From: Haloarchaeobius sp. HME9146
Lineage (GTDB): Archaea; Halobacteriota; Halobacteria; Halobacteriales; Natrialbaceae
DNA: 64,000 bases
Reading direction: 5' to 3'
NCBI RefSeq assembly: GCF_025399835.1
Contig: NZ_JAODVR010000001.1
Location: forward strand, 558,001-622,000
Shown: positions 34,164 to 43,398 of the stretch, piece by piece
Layout of the letters: each line of letters starts with the position of its first letter
How positions within the stretch are numbered: the stretch's first letter is position 1
Notes under the pieces: generated by a model
Told to the model about the DNA's origin: nothing
The model's database searches: none
What the model saw: only the letters and a program-made list of their open reading frames with translations
Translations under genes and position numbers: made by a program

Positions 34164-35084
34164 ATGCGTGTGCTCGTCACCGGTGCGACCGGGTTCGTCG
34201 GGAGCCGGCTCGTCCCCCAACTCGTCGCCGCCGGCCACGACGTTGTCGTCCTCGTGCGTGAGCCGTCCCGCTACGACGGTCCAGCCGACGCCGAGGTCGT
34301 CGTCGGCGACCTGCTCGAGTACGAGTCGCTCCCGCCCGCGTTCGAGGGCGTCGAGGCGGCGTACTACCTCGTCCACTCGATGCACTCGGGGCCGGATTTC
34401 GAGGAACGCGACCGCCGGGCGGCCCGGAACTTCGTCGACGCGGCCAGCGGGTCGAGCGTCGAGCGCGTCATCTACCTCGGCGGCCTCGGCGAGGAGCGTG
34501 ACCACCTCTCGAAGCACCTGCGGTCGCGTCGCGAGGTCGAACACGTCCTCGAGAGCGGGTCGTACGCCCTGACGACGCTGCGGGCGGCTATCATCGTCGG
34601 GGCCGGCAGCGCGAGCTTCGACATGATCCGCCAGCTCGTGAGCCGGCTCCCCGTGATGATAACGCCGCGCTGGGTTCGAACCCCGTGCCAGCCGATCGCC
34701 ATCGACGACGTGGTCGCCTACCTCGTCGGCGTGCTCGAGTCCGAGGAGACGAAGGGCCGCACCTTCGAGATCGGGGGCACGGACATCCTCACCTACCAGG
34801 AGATGCTCGAACGCACCGCCAGGGTGATGGGGCGACGACTCCGCGTGATTCCCATCCCGGTGCTCTCGCCGGAGCTGTCGGCGTACTGGGTCAACTTCGT
34901 GACGGACGTCCCGAAGAGCGTGGCACGCCCGCTCATCACGGGACTGCGCAACCCGGTCGTCTGCTCGGAGAACCGAATCAACGAGTTCGTCGACGTGGAC
35001 CTGACCCCGTTCGACGCGGCGGTCGAGCAGGCACTGACCGAGGATGCGGCGTCGCGTGAACGCGCAGCGCCAGAGGCGAACTGA
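34164..35084 (+). CDS. NAD(P)-binding protein, atypical short-chain dehydrogenase (NDUFA9-like)
   Basis: 306 residues. The N-terminal motif is VTGATGFVGSRLVPQL (6-21), and residues of the complex I NDUFA9-like atypical SDR group follow (VEAAYYLVHSMHSG, IYLGGLGE). The IEIGGTD-like segment near 207 (FEIGGTDILTYQEML) is typical of this branch. It lacks the canonical YxxxK, as is common in the group. It may bind NAD(P)H as a regulator or quinone-related protein. The next gene overlaps its stop by one base. Confidence 0.8.
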   Translation: MRVLVTGATGFVGSRLVPQLVAAGHDVVVLVREPSRYDGPADAEVVVGDLLEYESLPPAFEGVEAAYYLVHSMHSGPDFEERDRRAARNFVDAASGSSVERVIYLGGLGEERDHLSKHLRSRREVEHVLESGSYALTTLRAAIIVGAGSASFDMIRQLVSRLPVMITPRWVRTPCQPIAIDDVVAYLVGVLESEETKGRTFEIGGTDILTYQEMLERTARVMGRRLRVIPIPVLSPELSAYWVNFVTDVPKSVARPLITGLRNPVVCSENRINEFVDVDLTPFDAAVEQALTEDAASRERAAPEAN

Positions 35085-35785
35085 TGGCGGAGGAGTTCGG
35101 CGAGACCTGGGTGTACGAGAGCATCGTCGGGGCCTTACCCGGGGTCGACATCACCGAGCGGACGGCGGTCGCCATCCAGATCGCGGTGTTCGAGGCGTCC
35201 ATCCTCATCGTCGCCTGGCTCTACGGCCTCTGGCAGGCGGTGTTGCCGGGGACCGCGGCGGTCATCGTCGCCGCCATCGGGAGCGTCCTGATGCTCCGGC
35301 TCGGGGACTCGATTCGGCGGTTGCCGACGCCCCCGCACTACCAGCGCCTGCTCTTTGGCTCCAGCGTCGAGGTCGTTCTCGGTGTCCTCGCGTTCATCGC
35401 GCTCGTCACGCACCTGTTCGTGTTCGACCCGGCCCGGTCGGAGGACCCCATCGTCACCGCGCTGTTCGGCCCGGACCCGCCGGTGCTGGCGGTGTACCTG
35501 ATGTTGCTCATCCTGTGGGACGTGGCCTACCGCATCGGGACGGGCTGGTGGGCCGCCGTCACGGCCATCTGGCGGGCGTACGTCTACGACTTCCCGCACG
35601 CGACGGCCTGGGCCTTTGCCAGAACCGACCTGCTCAACCTCGGGTTCGCGGTCGCACAGCTGGTGCTCGTGCCGTTCGTCTGGGACCGGCCGGTGCTGGC
35701 CGCGGTGCTGGTCGGGCACGTCTGTGCCGTCACGGCCGCCACATCGCTCTCGGTAGGACTGAGTCTGCGCGGAAGGTTCGCTTAA
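35084..35785 (+). CDS. Multi-spanning membrane protein
   Basis: 233 residues with about six hydrophobic segments. The start overlaps the upstream stop (TGATG), implying coupling with the NAD(P)-binding protein. The sequence VYDFPHATAWAFARTDLLNLGFAVAQLVLVP is conserved-looking, but I do not recognise a named function. Its stop overlaps the convergent DUF5786 stop by four bases. Confidence 0.65.
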   Translation: MAEEFGETWVYESIVGALPGVDITERTAVAIQIAVFEASILIVAWLYGLWQAVLPGTAAVIVAAIGSVLMLRLGDSIRRLPTPPHYQRLLFGSSVEVVLGVLAFIALVTHLFVFDPARSEDPIVTALFGPDPPVLAVYLMLLILWDVAYRIGTGWWAAVTAIWRAYVYDFPHATAWAFARTDLLNLGFAVAQLVLVPFVWDRPVLAAVLVGHVCAVTAATSLSVGLSLRGRFA

Positions 35786-35958
35786 TCGCCGCCTTTTATC
35801 TCCTTGAACTGCGCGAGCAGGTCGTCGGTGGAGTCACCGGAGTCGTACTCTACCTTGCCGTGGTACACTGTCCGCTCGTCGTCGAAGTCGGTGTCCACCT
35901 GGGTGGATTTCTGCTCGCGGCGCTCGTGTTCGTCGTCGTCATAGGCACCCATTGACAT
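35782..35958 (-). CDS. DUF5786 family protein
   Basis: 58 residues, MSMGAYDDDEHERREQKSTQ to AQFKEIKGGD, very acidic. The pattern with DFDDERTVYHGKVEYDSGDS matches a small haloarchaeal family (DUF5786). A TATA box at 35985-35996 puts the transcript start near 35964, which supports the ATG at 35958 rather than an in-frame ATG at 35973. Function unknown. Confidence 0.8.
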   Translation of the reverse strand: MSMGAYDDDEHERREQKSTQVDTDFDDERTVYHGKVEYDSGDSTDDLLAQFKEIKGGD

Positions 35959-35984
35959 GGTACTCGAAACCATGATTTGTGATT

Positions 35985-35996
35985 GATGTATATCAA
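35985..35996 (-). promoter_or_regulatory. TATA box of the DUF5786 gene
   Basis: Minus strand TTGATATACATC, centred 33 bases before the ATG at 35958. The predicted start of transcription is about six bases before the ATG, a nearly leaderless message. Confidence 0.5.
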
Positions 35997-36245
35997 GGTG
36001 TCGCTGATTATCATAATTGATTCTATGCGTCAGGTTCACCCCCCGAACCGGCACACGACCGTGCAAAAAATACGGCCAGAGGTCGGTGTTATCTCGGATA
36101 CTGTCGCCGTCGAGACGATATCTGCACACTGGAGCGGTCAGGGCGACACGGTGTCGTCGGGGGTTGACTCGCCGGCGCGCTCCCGTGGCCCGGTGGGGTC
36201 TGGCAACCCGAACGAGGTTTAAGACGGGACCCCGTAGCCGACTTC

Positions 36246-37253
36246 GTGGCACGACCCCTCCGCTTTCGCCGGTCGACCGAACGATGGCACCTCGACCGCG
36301 TCCGTCAGCAGTTGCTCTCGTCGCTCGACCAGAACATCGGTGCCGAGATGGGCACACCGCACTACAGGCCCCCGAACGGCTGGGAGGGCGTCAGATTCGA
36401 CATGGACAACGACGACATCGCGCTGTTCGTCTGGAACGACGAGGAGGCGTACTGGCTCGGCAACACCGAGACGCCGAGCGCGCTCTGGCGGACGAACAAG
36501 TTCGAGTGGGAGCAGGTCCCCTACCCCATCGCCCGCTGGGCCCAGCGCGAACTGCTGGCCGACCTCCAGGTGCAAGAGCCGTGGCTCGCGAAGTACCCCC
36601 ACGTCTCGTGGTTCTTCCTGCCCGTCCTCATGTCCAAGGACGGCCGCGAGAGCACCCGGAAGTTCTTCCGGGACTACGCCTGCGGCTTCCCCGACGCGGA
36701 CCGCGACGACGCGCTCTCGTACCTCGAATCGGTCCTCCACCCGGGCACGCTCGACGACTACCGCCACGAGATGGCGGGCAAGCTCGGCACGAGCCACCAG
36801 GTCGACCGGACCCGGATGGCCTCGGCCATCTCGGAGTTCGCCGCGGCGAAGATACTCACCGACGCCGGCTACGACGTGACCCCCGAGATCGAGGTGACGA
36901 CCGGGCACTTCCTCGACTACCGGGCGAAAGCGCCCGACGGCACGAACGTGCTCGTCGAGGTGACCCGCCCGCGGTCACCCTCGCGCCGGAGTGCGAACAC
37001 GCCGGTCGCGGCGGTCAGGGACACGGCACAGGTGAAGACCAGCGGCCAGCTCGCGAACCACGGCGGTGGCGTCGTCATGTTCGTGGACTGCTCGAACTTC
37101 CTCGACGACCAGTGGGCGGCCGTCCGCGGCGAGCAGCCGAACGTCCGGCACAAGCCCGCGGTCGTCTATCGCGTCAGACCTGACGGTCACGTCGAAGGAT
37201 ATCAGAAAGGAGACGTACCGCTCGACCTCGACGGCGTCGTCGAGTGGGTTTAG
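36246..37253 (+). CDS. DUF5784 family protein
   Basis: 335 residues from a GTG at 36246. The N-terminal ARPLRFRRSTERWHLDRVRQQLL and the C-terminal half match a haloarchaeal family (DUF5784). In the C-terminal half EIEVTTGHFLDYRAKAPDG followed by VLVEVTRPR has the spacing of a PD-(D/E)xK nuclease core (Asp, then E-x-T), but the final lysine is not obvious, so nuclease activity is only a guess. It converges on the DUF5789-like gene with overlapping stops. Confidence 0.75.
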   Translation: MARPLRFRRSTERWHLDRVRQQLLSSLDQNIGAEMGTPHYRPPNGWEGVRFDMDNDDIALFVWNDEEAYWLGNTETPSALWRTNKFEWEQVPYPIARWAQRELLADLQVQEPWLAKYPHVSWFFLPVLMSKDGRESTRKFFRDYACGFPDADRDDALSYLESVLHPGTLDDYRHEMAGKLGTSHQVDRTRMASAISEFAAAKILTDAGYDVTPEIEVTTGHFLDYRAKAPDGTNVLVEVTRPRSPSRRSANTPVAAVRDTAQVKTSGQLANHGGGVVMFVDCSNFLDDQWAAVRGEQPNVRHKPAVVYRVRPDGHVEGYQKGDVPLDLDGVVEWV

Positions 37254-37540
37254 AACGAGACCGTGTCGGGCGCGTGCGGGCTGCCCGTCGGTGTCGGGTC
37301 GCGGTCCGAGTAGCCCTTGCGGCCGATGGCGCGCTCGGAGACGCCGCCGTACAGGGTGAAGCGAACGTCTTCTGGCGTTTCGAACGTCTCGTCGCACTGC
37401 AGTCGGTCGAGGACCTGCTCGACCGTCTCGGTGCCCTCACACAGCTCCAGTTCTTCGGTGCCCAGTCGCTCGCGGAGTTCGCCGGCTGTCATCGGGTACG
37501 TCTGTGCGTCGATGCGGTCGTCGGTTCCGTTGCGGAACAT
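37250..37540 (-). CDS. DUF5789-like protein
   Basis: 96 residues. The segment YPMTAGELRERLGTEELELCEGTETVEQVLDRL and the closing GGVSERAIGRKGYSDRDP match the small DUF5789 family of haloarchaea. A TATA-like AATTATAA-containing stretch at 37560-37571 sets the transcript start next to the ATG at 37540, which supports this start over an in-frame ATG at 37573. Function unknown. Confidence 0.75.
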   Translation of the reverse strand: MFRNGTDDRIDAQTYPMTAGELRERLGTEELELCEGTETVEQVLDRLQCDETFETPEDVRFTLYGGVSERAIGRKGYSDRDPTPTGSPHAPDTVSF

Positions 37541-37559
37541 ACCCAAAACAGGATGAACG

Positions 37560-37571
37560 ATAATTATAAAC
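37560..37571 (-). promoter_or_regulatory. TATA box of the DUF5789-like gene
   Basis: Minus strand GTTTATAATTAT, centred about 26 bases before the ATG at 37540, predicting a leaderless transcript. It lies in the AT-rich divergent region shared with the PHP gene. Confidence 0.55.
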
Positions 37572-37676
37572 ATTGTCCATAACCAACCTTGGTCTCTCGG
37601 AGGGTCCTTTTACTCATTAATCGTGATAAAACATCGTGCCGAAGGGGTTTCCATCCCCCCTCTCGAACCCTCGCAC

Positions 37677-38456
37677 ATGGTGTATGCGGACCTCCACGTC
37701 CATACGACGAACTCGGACGGCCAGATGGAACTCGACGAGGTGCCGGTCGCGGCCCGCGAGGCCGGCGTCTCGGTCGTCGCCATCACGGACCACGACCGGA
37801 CGAACCCGGTCCTCGACGCGCCCGTCACGGAGCGCGACGGCGTCACGGTCATCCACGGCATCGAACTCCGCGTCGACGCGGGTGACCAGCGCGTCGACCT
37901 GCTCGGGTACGGGGTCCGCGAGACCGACGCTCTGATCGACGTGGTCGAACACATCCAGACCAATCGAATCGAGCGCGGGCAGGCAATCATCGACTGTGTG
38001 GAGGACCGTCTCGGCGTCTCGCTCGGCATCGAGGGTCGCGAGGGCCTCGGCCGCCCCCACATCGCTCGGGCCGTCGCGGCCCACCCGGACACCGACTACG
38101 ACTACAACGGAACCTTCGACCACCTCATCGGGAACGACTGCCCCTGTTACGTCCCCCGGGACGTGCCGAGCTTCGAGCACGGGCGCGAGGCGCTGCTCGA
38201 TGCCTGCGGGCTCGTCTCGCTCGCCCACCCGTTCCGCTATCCCGACCCCGAGGCCGCGCTCTCACTGTGCGACGACCTCCCCGCGGTCGAGCGCTACTAC
38301 GACTACGGGCACGAGGTCGACACCGCGCCGGTCGAGCGAGCCGTCGAGAAGTACGACCTGCTCGTGACGGGTGGCAGCGACGCCCACGACCACGAACTCG
38401 GACTCGCCGGGCTCTCCGAGGCGGAGTTCGCCGACGTGTCGGCGCTCGTCGGCTGA
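37677..38456 (+). CDS. PHP domain phosphoesterase
   Basis: 259 residues. Metal motifs of the PHP family are clear: YADLHVHTTNSDGQM (3-17), AITDHDRTNP near 38, HGIELRVD near 61, LAHPFRYPD near 182 and GSDAHDHE near 233. Relatives hydrolyse phosphate esters such as 3',5'-nucleotide bisphosphates or histidinol phosphate. The ATG at 37677 opens directly on the first motif. It is followed by a DUF6757-type gene. Confidence 0.88.
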   Translation: MVYADLHVHTTNSDGQMELDEVPVAAREAGVSVVAITDHDRTNPVLDAPVTERDGVTVIHGIELRVDAGDQRVDLLGYGVRETDALIDVVEHIQTNRIERGQAIIDCVEDRLGVSLGIEGREGLGRPHIARAVAAHPDTDYDYNGTFDHLIGNDCPCYVPRDVPSFEHGREALLDACGLVSLAHPFRYPDPEAALSLCDDLPAVERYYDYGHEVDTAPVERAVEKYDLLVTGGSDAHDHELGLAGLSEAEFADVSALVG

Positions 38457-38523
38457 CCTGGGGACGTGTCAATTCAGGTCCGGGAACGCAGGGTTCAACT
38501 CCCTTGACCACCAAGGTAAGGGT

Positions 38524-38685
38524 ATGAAGTGCCACTACTGCGACCAGGTTGCCGCCTTCGCCGCCGAGACCGACGGCATCAAGGTCGGGCTCTGTGAGGA
38601 GCACTTCCGCGAACGGCTGGAGGAACTCGCGGAAGCAGACGAGCTGAAGCAGCTGAAAGAACAGGTCGACGTGGACCGGACCTGA
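38524..38685 (+). CDS. DUF6757-type small zinc protein
   Basis: 53 residues: MKCHYCDQVAAFAAETDGIK to KEQVDVDRT. A CxxC at positions 3 and 6 and a later Cys-x-x-His (LCEEHF) form a probable zinc site, then a helical tail. Such proteins are conserved in haloarchaea; the role is unknown. It lies 67 bases downstream of the PHP gene. Confidence 0.75.
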   Translation: MKCHYCDQVAAFAAETDGIKVGLCEEHFRERLEELAEADELKQLKEQVDVDRT

Positions 38686-38718
38686 GTCGCTGGTCGCAGT
38701 CGTCTCCGATTCTTGTTG

Positions 38719-39360
38719 TTACCGTCGCCGAGCCAGGAGCGCCACGCTCGCGAGTGCGACGACTGTCACGCCGAGTCCGAAGCCGGGGATGGCGCTCGAT
38801 GACCCGTCGTCCTCGTCGGTAGCGTCGGCAGCGGTGGTCGTCGTGGCGGCGGTCGTCGTCGATGACCGGGTCGTGGTGGCCGGCGTGTCCGAGGTGGTGG
38901 GCGTCGTGGTCGTCGGTTCGGTGACCGAAAGCGTCGCCACGTCGGTCTGGGTCCCGTTCACGGACGCCACGAGCTCGTAGTCGCCGGCGTCGATGGCCCC
39001 GCCGAGGGTGTCACCGCTCGCTGAGACAATGCTGTCGTTGCCGGCGACCGAGACGGCCTTCGCGGGCGCTCGGATGCCGAGTCGCTGCGTGTAGATGGTG
39101 AGCCGGACCTGGCCGTCACTGGTGTTGTCGTGGACGGTCACGTTCATCTGGAACCCGGCGTCCTCGCTCCCGAGGCTGACCGTCGCGTTCTCCGCGTCGG
39201 TCAGCGTGAGGGTGAGCGTCACCGCCTCGTCGCGGGGCGTCTCGTAGACAGACTTGTCGAACGTTGCGTCTGGTTCGGCTGCTGTGACCGCGGGCGCGCC
39301 GGCCGCCGCGACGGCGAGCAGGGCGATACAGCAGATGCTCTGGAGGGCTGTTCGATGCAT
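38719..39360 (-). CDS. Secreted surface protein with PGF-CTERM anchor
   Basis: 213 residues. A Sec-type signal peptide (MHRTALQSICCIALLAVAAA, cut after about 27) leads to a beta-rich domain resembling the DUF7827/BGTF surface-glycoprotein module (FDKSVYETPRDEAVTLTLTLTD). A Thr-rich stretch (about 145-180) is a likely O-glycosylated stalk. The end IPGFGLGVTVVALASVALLARRR is a classic PGF-CTERM signal for archaeosortase A. A TATA-like AGATATAATC lies about 30 bases before the ATG. Confidence 0.82.
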   Translation of the reverse strand: MHRTALQSICCIALLAVAAAGAPAVTAAEPDATFDKSVYETPRDEAVTLTLTLTDAENATVSLGSEDAGFQMNVTVHDNTSDGQVRLTIYTQRLGIRAPAKAVSVAGNDSIVSASGDTLGGAIDAGDYELVASVNGTQTDVATLSVTEPTTTTPTTSDTPATTTRSSTTTAATTTTAADATDEDDGSSSAIPGFGLGVTVVALASVALLARRR

Positions 39361-39417
39361 GGAACCGTTCGGAAGGATGGTGCCCGCGATTATATCTTCA
39401 CTGCCTGATGTGACATG

Positions 39418-39780
<363 letters not shown>

Positions 39781-40101
39781 TCAGTACAGTTCGCCGCCGA
39801 GCGGAACCTGCTTGTCGGGTGTCACGAGAACCGGGTTGCCGTCGTCGCCGGGCACGCCGACCGTCAGGGCCTGGGACTCGAACCCTGCGATGTTCACGGT
39901 CCCGAGGTCGGTCACGCACAGCACCTGTCGGCCCACCAGGTCGTCCACGTCGTGGTGGTAGCCCAGTTGTGCGGCCGACTGGAGCTCGCGGTCGCCGCAG
40001 TCGAGCGTGAGCTTGACGAGTTCGGGCTTTCTGGCCTCGGGGAACGGTTCCGCCGACAGGACCTCTGCGACCTCGATGGTCACGTCGAAGGGGCTGGTCA
40101 T
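39781..40101 (-). CDS. tRNA-binding domain protein (CsaA-like)
   Basis: 106 residues of OB fold. The segment AEPFPEARKPELVKLTLDCGD and the later VGRQVLCVTDLGTVNIAGFESQALTVGV are typical of the CsaA/EMAP-II tRNA-binding family. In bacteria CsaA acts as an export-related chaperone; free domains may also support aminoacyl-tRNA synthetases. It lies upstream of the ferredoxin gene on the same strand across 39 bases. Confidence 0.85.
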   Translation of the reverse strand: MTSPFDVTIEVAEVLSAEPFPEARKPELVKLTLDCGDRELQSAAQLGYHHDVDDLVGRQVLCVTDLGTVNIAGFESQALTVGVPGDDGNPVLVTPDKQVPLGGELY

Positions 40102-40196
40102 GTGCGGGCAGACGCGAGCAGCCCACGTAAATCGTCTCCCGCCCCCGCGCCACCCCGCCGCCCGGGTTTTTGTCCCTGCCCGCCGTCGCCTCCCGC

Positions 40197-40664
40197 ATGG
40201 AGAAGGTCACCATCGAGGACGTGAACTCGCGCATGGGTCCCGCGGCCGTCAAGCGCCGGCTGACCGACGCACTGGGTGCGACCGACATGGCACTGAACTA
40301 CTACGAACTCGCCCCCGGCGACAGCCTGGGCTTCGGCTACCACCGCCACAGTGCCCAGGAGGAGGTGTTCTACGTCCAGTCGGGAACGGTCACCTTCGAG
40401 ACCGACGCCGGAGACGTGGCGGTCGCCGCCGGTGAGGTCATCCGGTTCGGGCCCGGCGAGTCCCAGCTGGGGACCAACGAGGGCGACGAGCGCGCCATCG
40501 TCCTCGCCATGGGCGCGCCACAGGAGTCCGGCGAGTTGCACATGGTCCGCGAGTGTGCTGCCTGCGGCGAGCGCACCGAACAGGACATCGAGTTGACCGA
40601 GGACCGCGACGCCATCGTCACGCTGTGCGTCGACTGCGGCGCGGAGACGGGCCGGTTCGACTGA
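40197..40664 (+). CDS. Cupin protein with C-terminal zinc ribbon
   Basis: 155 residues. The cupin motifs are FGYHRHSAQEEVFYVQSGTVTF and VIRFGPGESQLGTNEGDERA, holding the usual His/Glu metal ligands. After residue 115 a second part has ECAACGERTEQDI and VTLCVDCGAE, two CxxC pairs forming a zinc ribbon. This fusion suggests a metal-dependent binding or regulatory role; the ligand is unknown. The start MEKVTIEDV is preferred over an ATG nine codons upstream. Confidence 0.75.
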   Translation: MEKVTIEDVNSRMGPAAVKRRLTDALGATDMALNYYELAPGDSLGFGYHRHSAQEEVFYVQSGTVTFETDAGDVAVAAGEVIRFGPGESQLGTNEGDERAIVLAMGAPQESGELHMVRECAACGERTEQDIELTEDRDAIVTLCVDCGAETGRFD

Positions 40665-40751
40665 CGCGGACGGGCGCTGCCGGGCCCTGCGCCACACCAC
40701 GTCGCGGCCCTGGTGCATAGAGTTATCTCGGTAGAACGTCATTAATTCTGG

Positions 40752-41513
40752 ATGACTAGCGACGCCGTCGCTGCCGCCAACGCCAACATGGTGGCCGCGT
40801 TCGCCCGACTCTCGGACCACACCCCGACAGGGTCGTCCCGAACAGTCGGCGAGCTGACGGCCATCACGACCGGCGTCCCGGTCCCCTTCTTCAACCCGGT
40901 GTTCGTCTTCGAGCCGCCGGCCCGGGACGACCTCTCGCGGGCCGTCTCGTGGATGGCCGAGCAGGCTGTTCCGTTCCGGGTGACCGTGGCCGAGCCAGCA
41001 GTCGACGCGACGGCCTCGCTGGCGGCCGACCTCGGACTGGAGCGGACCGGCGACCCCCAGCCGGGGATGGTCCTCGGCTCGCTCGACGAGATTCCCCGGT
41101 CCGACGACCGGGTCGACATCGAGGTGGTGACCGACGCTACGGGCCTCGACGCGTTCGTGGCGGTCACGTCGGCGGCGTTCGGGATGCCGGAACCCGTGGC
41201 ACGTCAGGTCGCACCGGAGTCGCTACTCGACGACGAGACGGTCCAGATACTGGTGGGCCGTGTGGAGGGCGAACCCGCCGCTAGCGGCCTCCTGGTCCGC
41301 AGTGGTGACGTGGCCGGGGTCTACAACATCGGCGTGACCGAGGCGTTCAGACGCCGGGGTGTCGGCGAGGCGATGACCTGGGCCGTGCTCCGCGCGGGCC
41401 GTGAGGCGGGCGGGACGGTCGGCGCGTTGCAGTCCTCGGAGATGGGGTACTCCGTCTACGAGGGGATGGGGTTCGAGACCGTCGTGACCTACCACTCGTT
41501 CTCTCCCGTCTGA
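40752..41513 (+). CDS. GNAT-family N-acetyltransferase
   Basis: 253 residues. The C-terminal acetyltransferase domain (about 120-253) shows motif A as GVTEAFRRRGVGEAMTWAVL, with the pyrophosphate-binding RRRGVG, and motif B near MGYSVYEGMGFETVVTY. The N-terminal 110 residues are a less conserved GNAT-like half. Substrate unknown. Confidence 0.8.
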   Translation: MTSDAVAAANANMVAAFARLSDHTPTGSSRTVGELTAITTGVPVPFFNPVFVFEPPARDDLSRAVSWMAEQAVPFRVTVAEPAVDATASLAADLGLERTGDPQPGMVLGSLDEIPRSDDRVDIEVVTDATGLDAFVAVTSAAFGMPEPVARQVAPESLLDDETVQILVGRVEGEPAASGLLVRSGDVAGVYNIGVTEAFRRRGVGEAMTWAVLRAGREAGGTVGALQSSEMGYSVYEGMGFETVVTYHSFSPV

Positions 41514-41605
41514 GGTACGTTGGTCGACCCGCCCGTACGCCTGTCGGCAGACCGAACTATGATACAGAACCGCATGGTTATTCTCCCTCCCGTCCTAGCT
41601 TACAC

Positions 41606-42019
41606 ATGTACCAGCGTATCCTCGTCCCGACCGACGGAAGTGCCGGCGCCGAGCGCGCAGCCGACTACGCGCTCGACCTCGCGAAACGGTACGACTCCGA
41701 CCTCCACGCCCTGTTCGTCGTCGACACCAGCGTGTACGACGAGCCCGCGCTCTCCAGTACCGAACTCGTCATCGACGACCTCGAAGACTGGGGGGCGGAC
41801 CTGATGAACGAGATGGCCAGCAAGGCCGAGGAACACGACCTCTGCTTCGAGTGCAAGCTCTGTCACGGCCTCCCTCACCAGGAGATCCTCTCCTACGCCG
41901 ACGCGGTCGACGCCGACCTCATCGTCATGGGGTACCAGGGCCAGAGCCACACCAAGCACATCGGTAGCGTCGCCGACCGCGTCGTCAACCAGGGCGACCG
42001 GCCGGTGCTGACGGTCTGA
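41606..42019 (+). CDS. Universal stress protein
   Basis: 137 residues, single UspA domain. It starts MYQRILVPTDGSAGAERAAD and holds the ATP-binding signature GYQGQSHTKHIGSVADRV near 113-130. A GGTTATTC box about 27 bases upstream predicts a leaderless transcript. It converges on the MFS transporter gene. Confidence 0.88.
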   Translation: MYQRILVPTDGSAGAERAADYALDLAKRYDSDLHALFVVDTSVYDEPALSSTELVIDDLEDWGADLMNEMASKAEEHDLCFECKLCHGLPHQEILSYADAVDADLIVMGYQGQSHTKHIGSVADRVVNQGDRPVLTV

Positions 42020-42035
42020 GGCTTCTTCTCCTGTT

Positions 42036-43214
42036 TCAGTAGCCGAGGTCGAACGCCCAGTTCGCCGCGAGGGCGACGACGACCAGCGAGAGCAGCGCCA
42101 CGAGCACGCCCATGGCGACCGCCCAGCCGAACAGGTCGGCGAGGGTTCCGGTGGCGACGGACCCGACCGAGCCGAGGACGCCGTAGACGGTCCGGACGAG
42201 GCCGAAGCCAGCGCCCTGTTCTGCATCGCCGAGTTCGTCCATGAAGCGCGGGAGGAGCGCGCCACCCCAGCCGAGGCCGGTTCCGACGAGGACGAGCGCG
42301 GCCACGAGCGACACGACGCCGGGGACGGCGACCAGCAGGGCCAGGCCGGCGGCCGCCGAGAGCATACAGCCTGCCGTGGAGACCTCGCGGCCGAACCGGT
42401 CCGAGGCCGCGCCGACCCCGACCTGGGTCACCGCCTGGACGACGAAGTACGCCGAGAAGACCGCGCCCGCCGTGGTCTCGGATTGCCCGCGGTACTCGAC
42501 GAGGAACGTCGGGAGGAACGAGGCGGTCGCCTGCCAGACGAACGCGCCGGCGACGGCGAGCGCGACGGTGAAGGCGATCTTACGCCGGGAGAGCATCTCG
42601 ACCAGCGGGCCGAGTTCGAAGCGGTCACGCATCGGCTGGTCGGGCCGACGCGGCTCCGTCGGGCGGACGCGCCACGCGAACAGCACGAAGATGGGGAGCG
42701 CGATGGCTGCGCCGAGCGCCACCGCGGGCCGCCAGCCGTAGCGGACGCCCACCCAGGCGGCCGCCACCGGCGCGACCAGCCCCGCCGCCGGGCCGCCCGC
42801 GTTGTGGAAGCCGATGGCGAACCCAGTGTTGTCGTAGGTGCGCGTCAACAGCGTCGCGGCGACGCTGTAGTGTAATCCCGCGACCGCGCCGAGGGCGACC
42901 GTCGCGAGGACGAACACGGCGAACAGCGGCGAGAGTGCGAGCAACAGGCTCGCGACGGCCGTTCCGCCGACCGCGAGGAGGATGATCGGACGTTCCCCGA
43001 AGCGGTCGGCGAACACGCCGCTCGGGAACTGGGCAGCGAAGTAGGCCATCCACAGGCCGGTGAGTCCGAGGCCGACGACCCCGTTCGACACGCCGAACTC
43101 GTCGGTGATGGCCGGGACGACCGGGCTGATGACCAGTCGGCCAGCCATCGTCGCGAAGAACGCGAGCGTACTGAGGACGAGGACGGTCCGTCGGTAGCGC
43201 CACGTGAAGGTCAT
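42036..43214 (-). CDS. MFS transporter
   Basis: 392 residues with about 12 hydrophobic segments. The loop 2-3 motif appears as AQFPSGVFADRFGERP near 65-80 and the second-half copy as GAASDRFGREVS. The start MTFTWRYRR at 43214 precedes the first helix; an earlier ATG would add 27 basic residues. Related in sequence style to the transporter at 7222-8415. The gene lies between two UspA genes. Substrate unknown. Confidence 0.78.
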   Translation of the reverse strand: MTFTWRYRRTVLVLSTLAFFATMAGRLVISPVVPAITDEFGVSNGVVGLGLTGLWMAYFAAQFPSGVFADRFGERPIILLAVGGTAVASLLLALSPLFAVFVLATVALGAVAGLHYSVAATLLTRTYDNTGFAIGFHNAGGPAAGLVAPVAAAWVGVRYGWRPAVALGAAIALPIFVLFAWRVRPTEPRRPDQPMRDRFELGPLVEMLSRRKIAFTVALAVAGAFVWQATASFLPTFLVEYRGQSETTAGAVFSAYFVVQAVTQVGVGAASDRFGREVSTAGCMLSAAAGLALLVAVPGVVSLVAALVLVGTGLGWGGALLPRFMDELGDAEQGAGFGLVRTVYGVLGSVGSVATGTLADLFGWAVAMGVLVALLSLVVVALAANWAFDLGY

Positions 43215-43336
43215 CCTGTGGAGTCGGTAGCTACTCGTCGCGGTCGTCGATTCAAGAGACCGTCGGTTCCGTACGTGTGAGCCATGCATGCGCACGCTGC
43301 GGTGGACGAGACGGACATGAACTTTCGATACAAATT

Positions 43337-43356
43337 TTTACTCGAATCTGAGTAAA
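43337..43356. promoter_or_regulatory. Inverted repeat in the divergent MFS/USP promoter
   Basis: TTTACTC (43337-43343) and GAGTAAA (43350-43356) form a perfect 7-bp inverted repeat with a 6-base spacer. It sits about 20 bases upstream of a TATA-like CTTTATC at 43368-43374 that serves the stress protein gene starting at 43399, the usual place for an activator or repressor. Confidence 0.45.
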
Positions 43357-43398
43357 GAATTCGAAATCTTTATCGCGCTGCGGGAAGAACGGAGAGGT

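Noticed and set aside
38490-38516. tRNA T-arm-like GGGTTCAACTCCC followed by ACCACCA
   Set aside because: The T stem is imperfect and no acceptor, D or anticodon arms can be built upstream before the end of the PHP gene; not called as a tRNA or attachment site.
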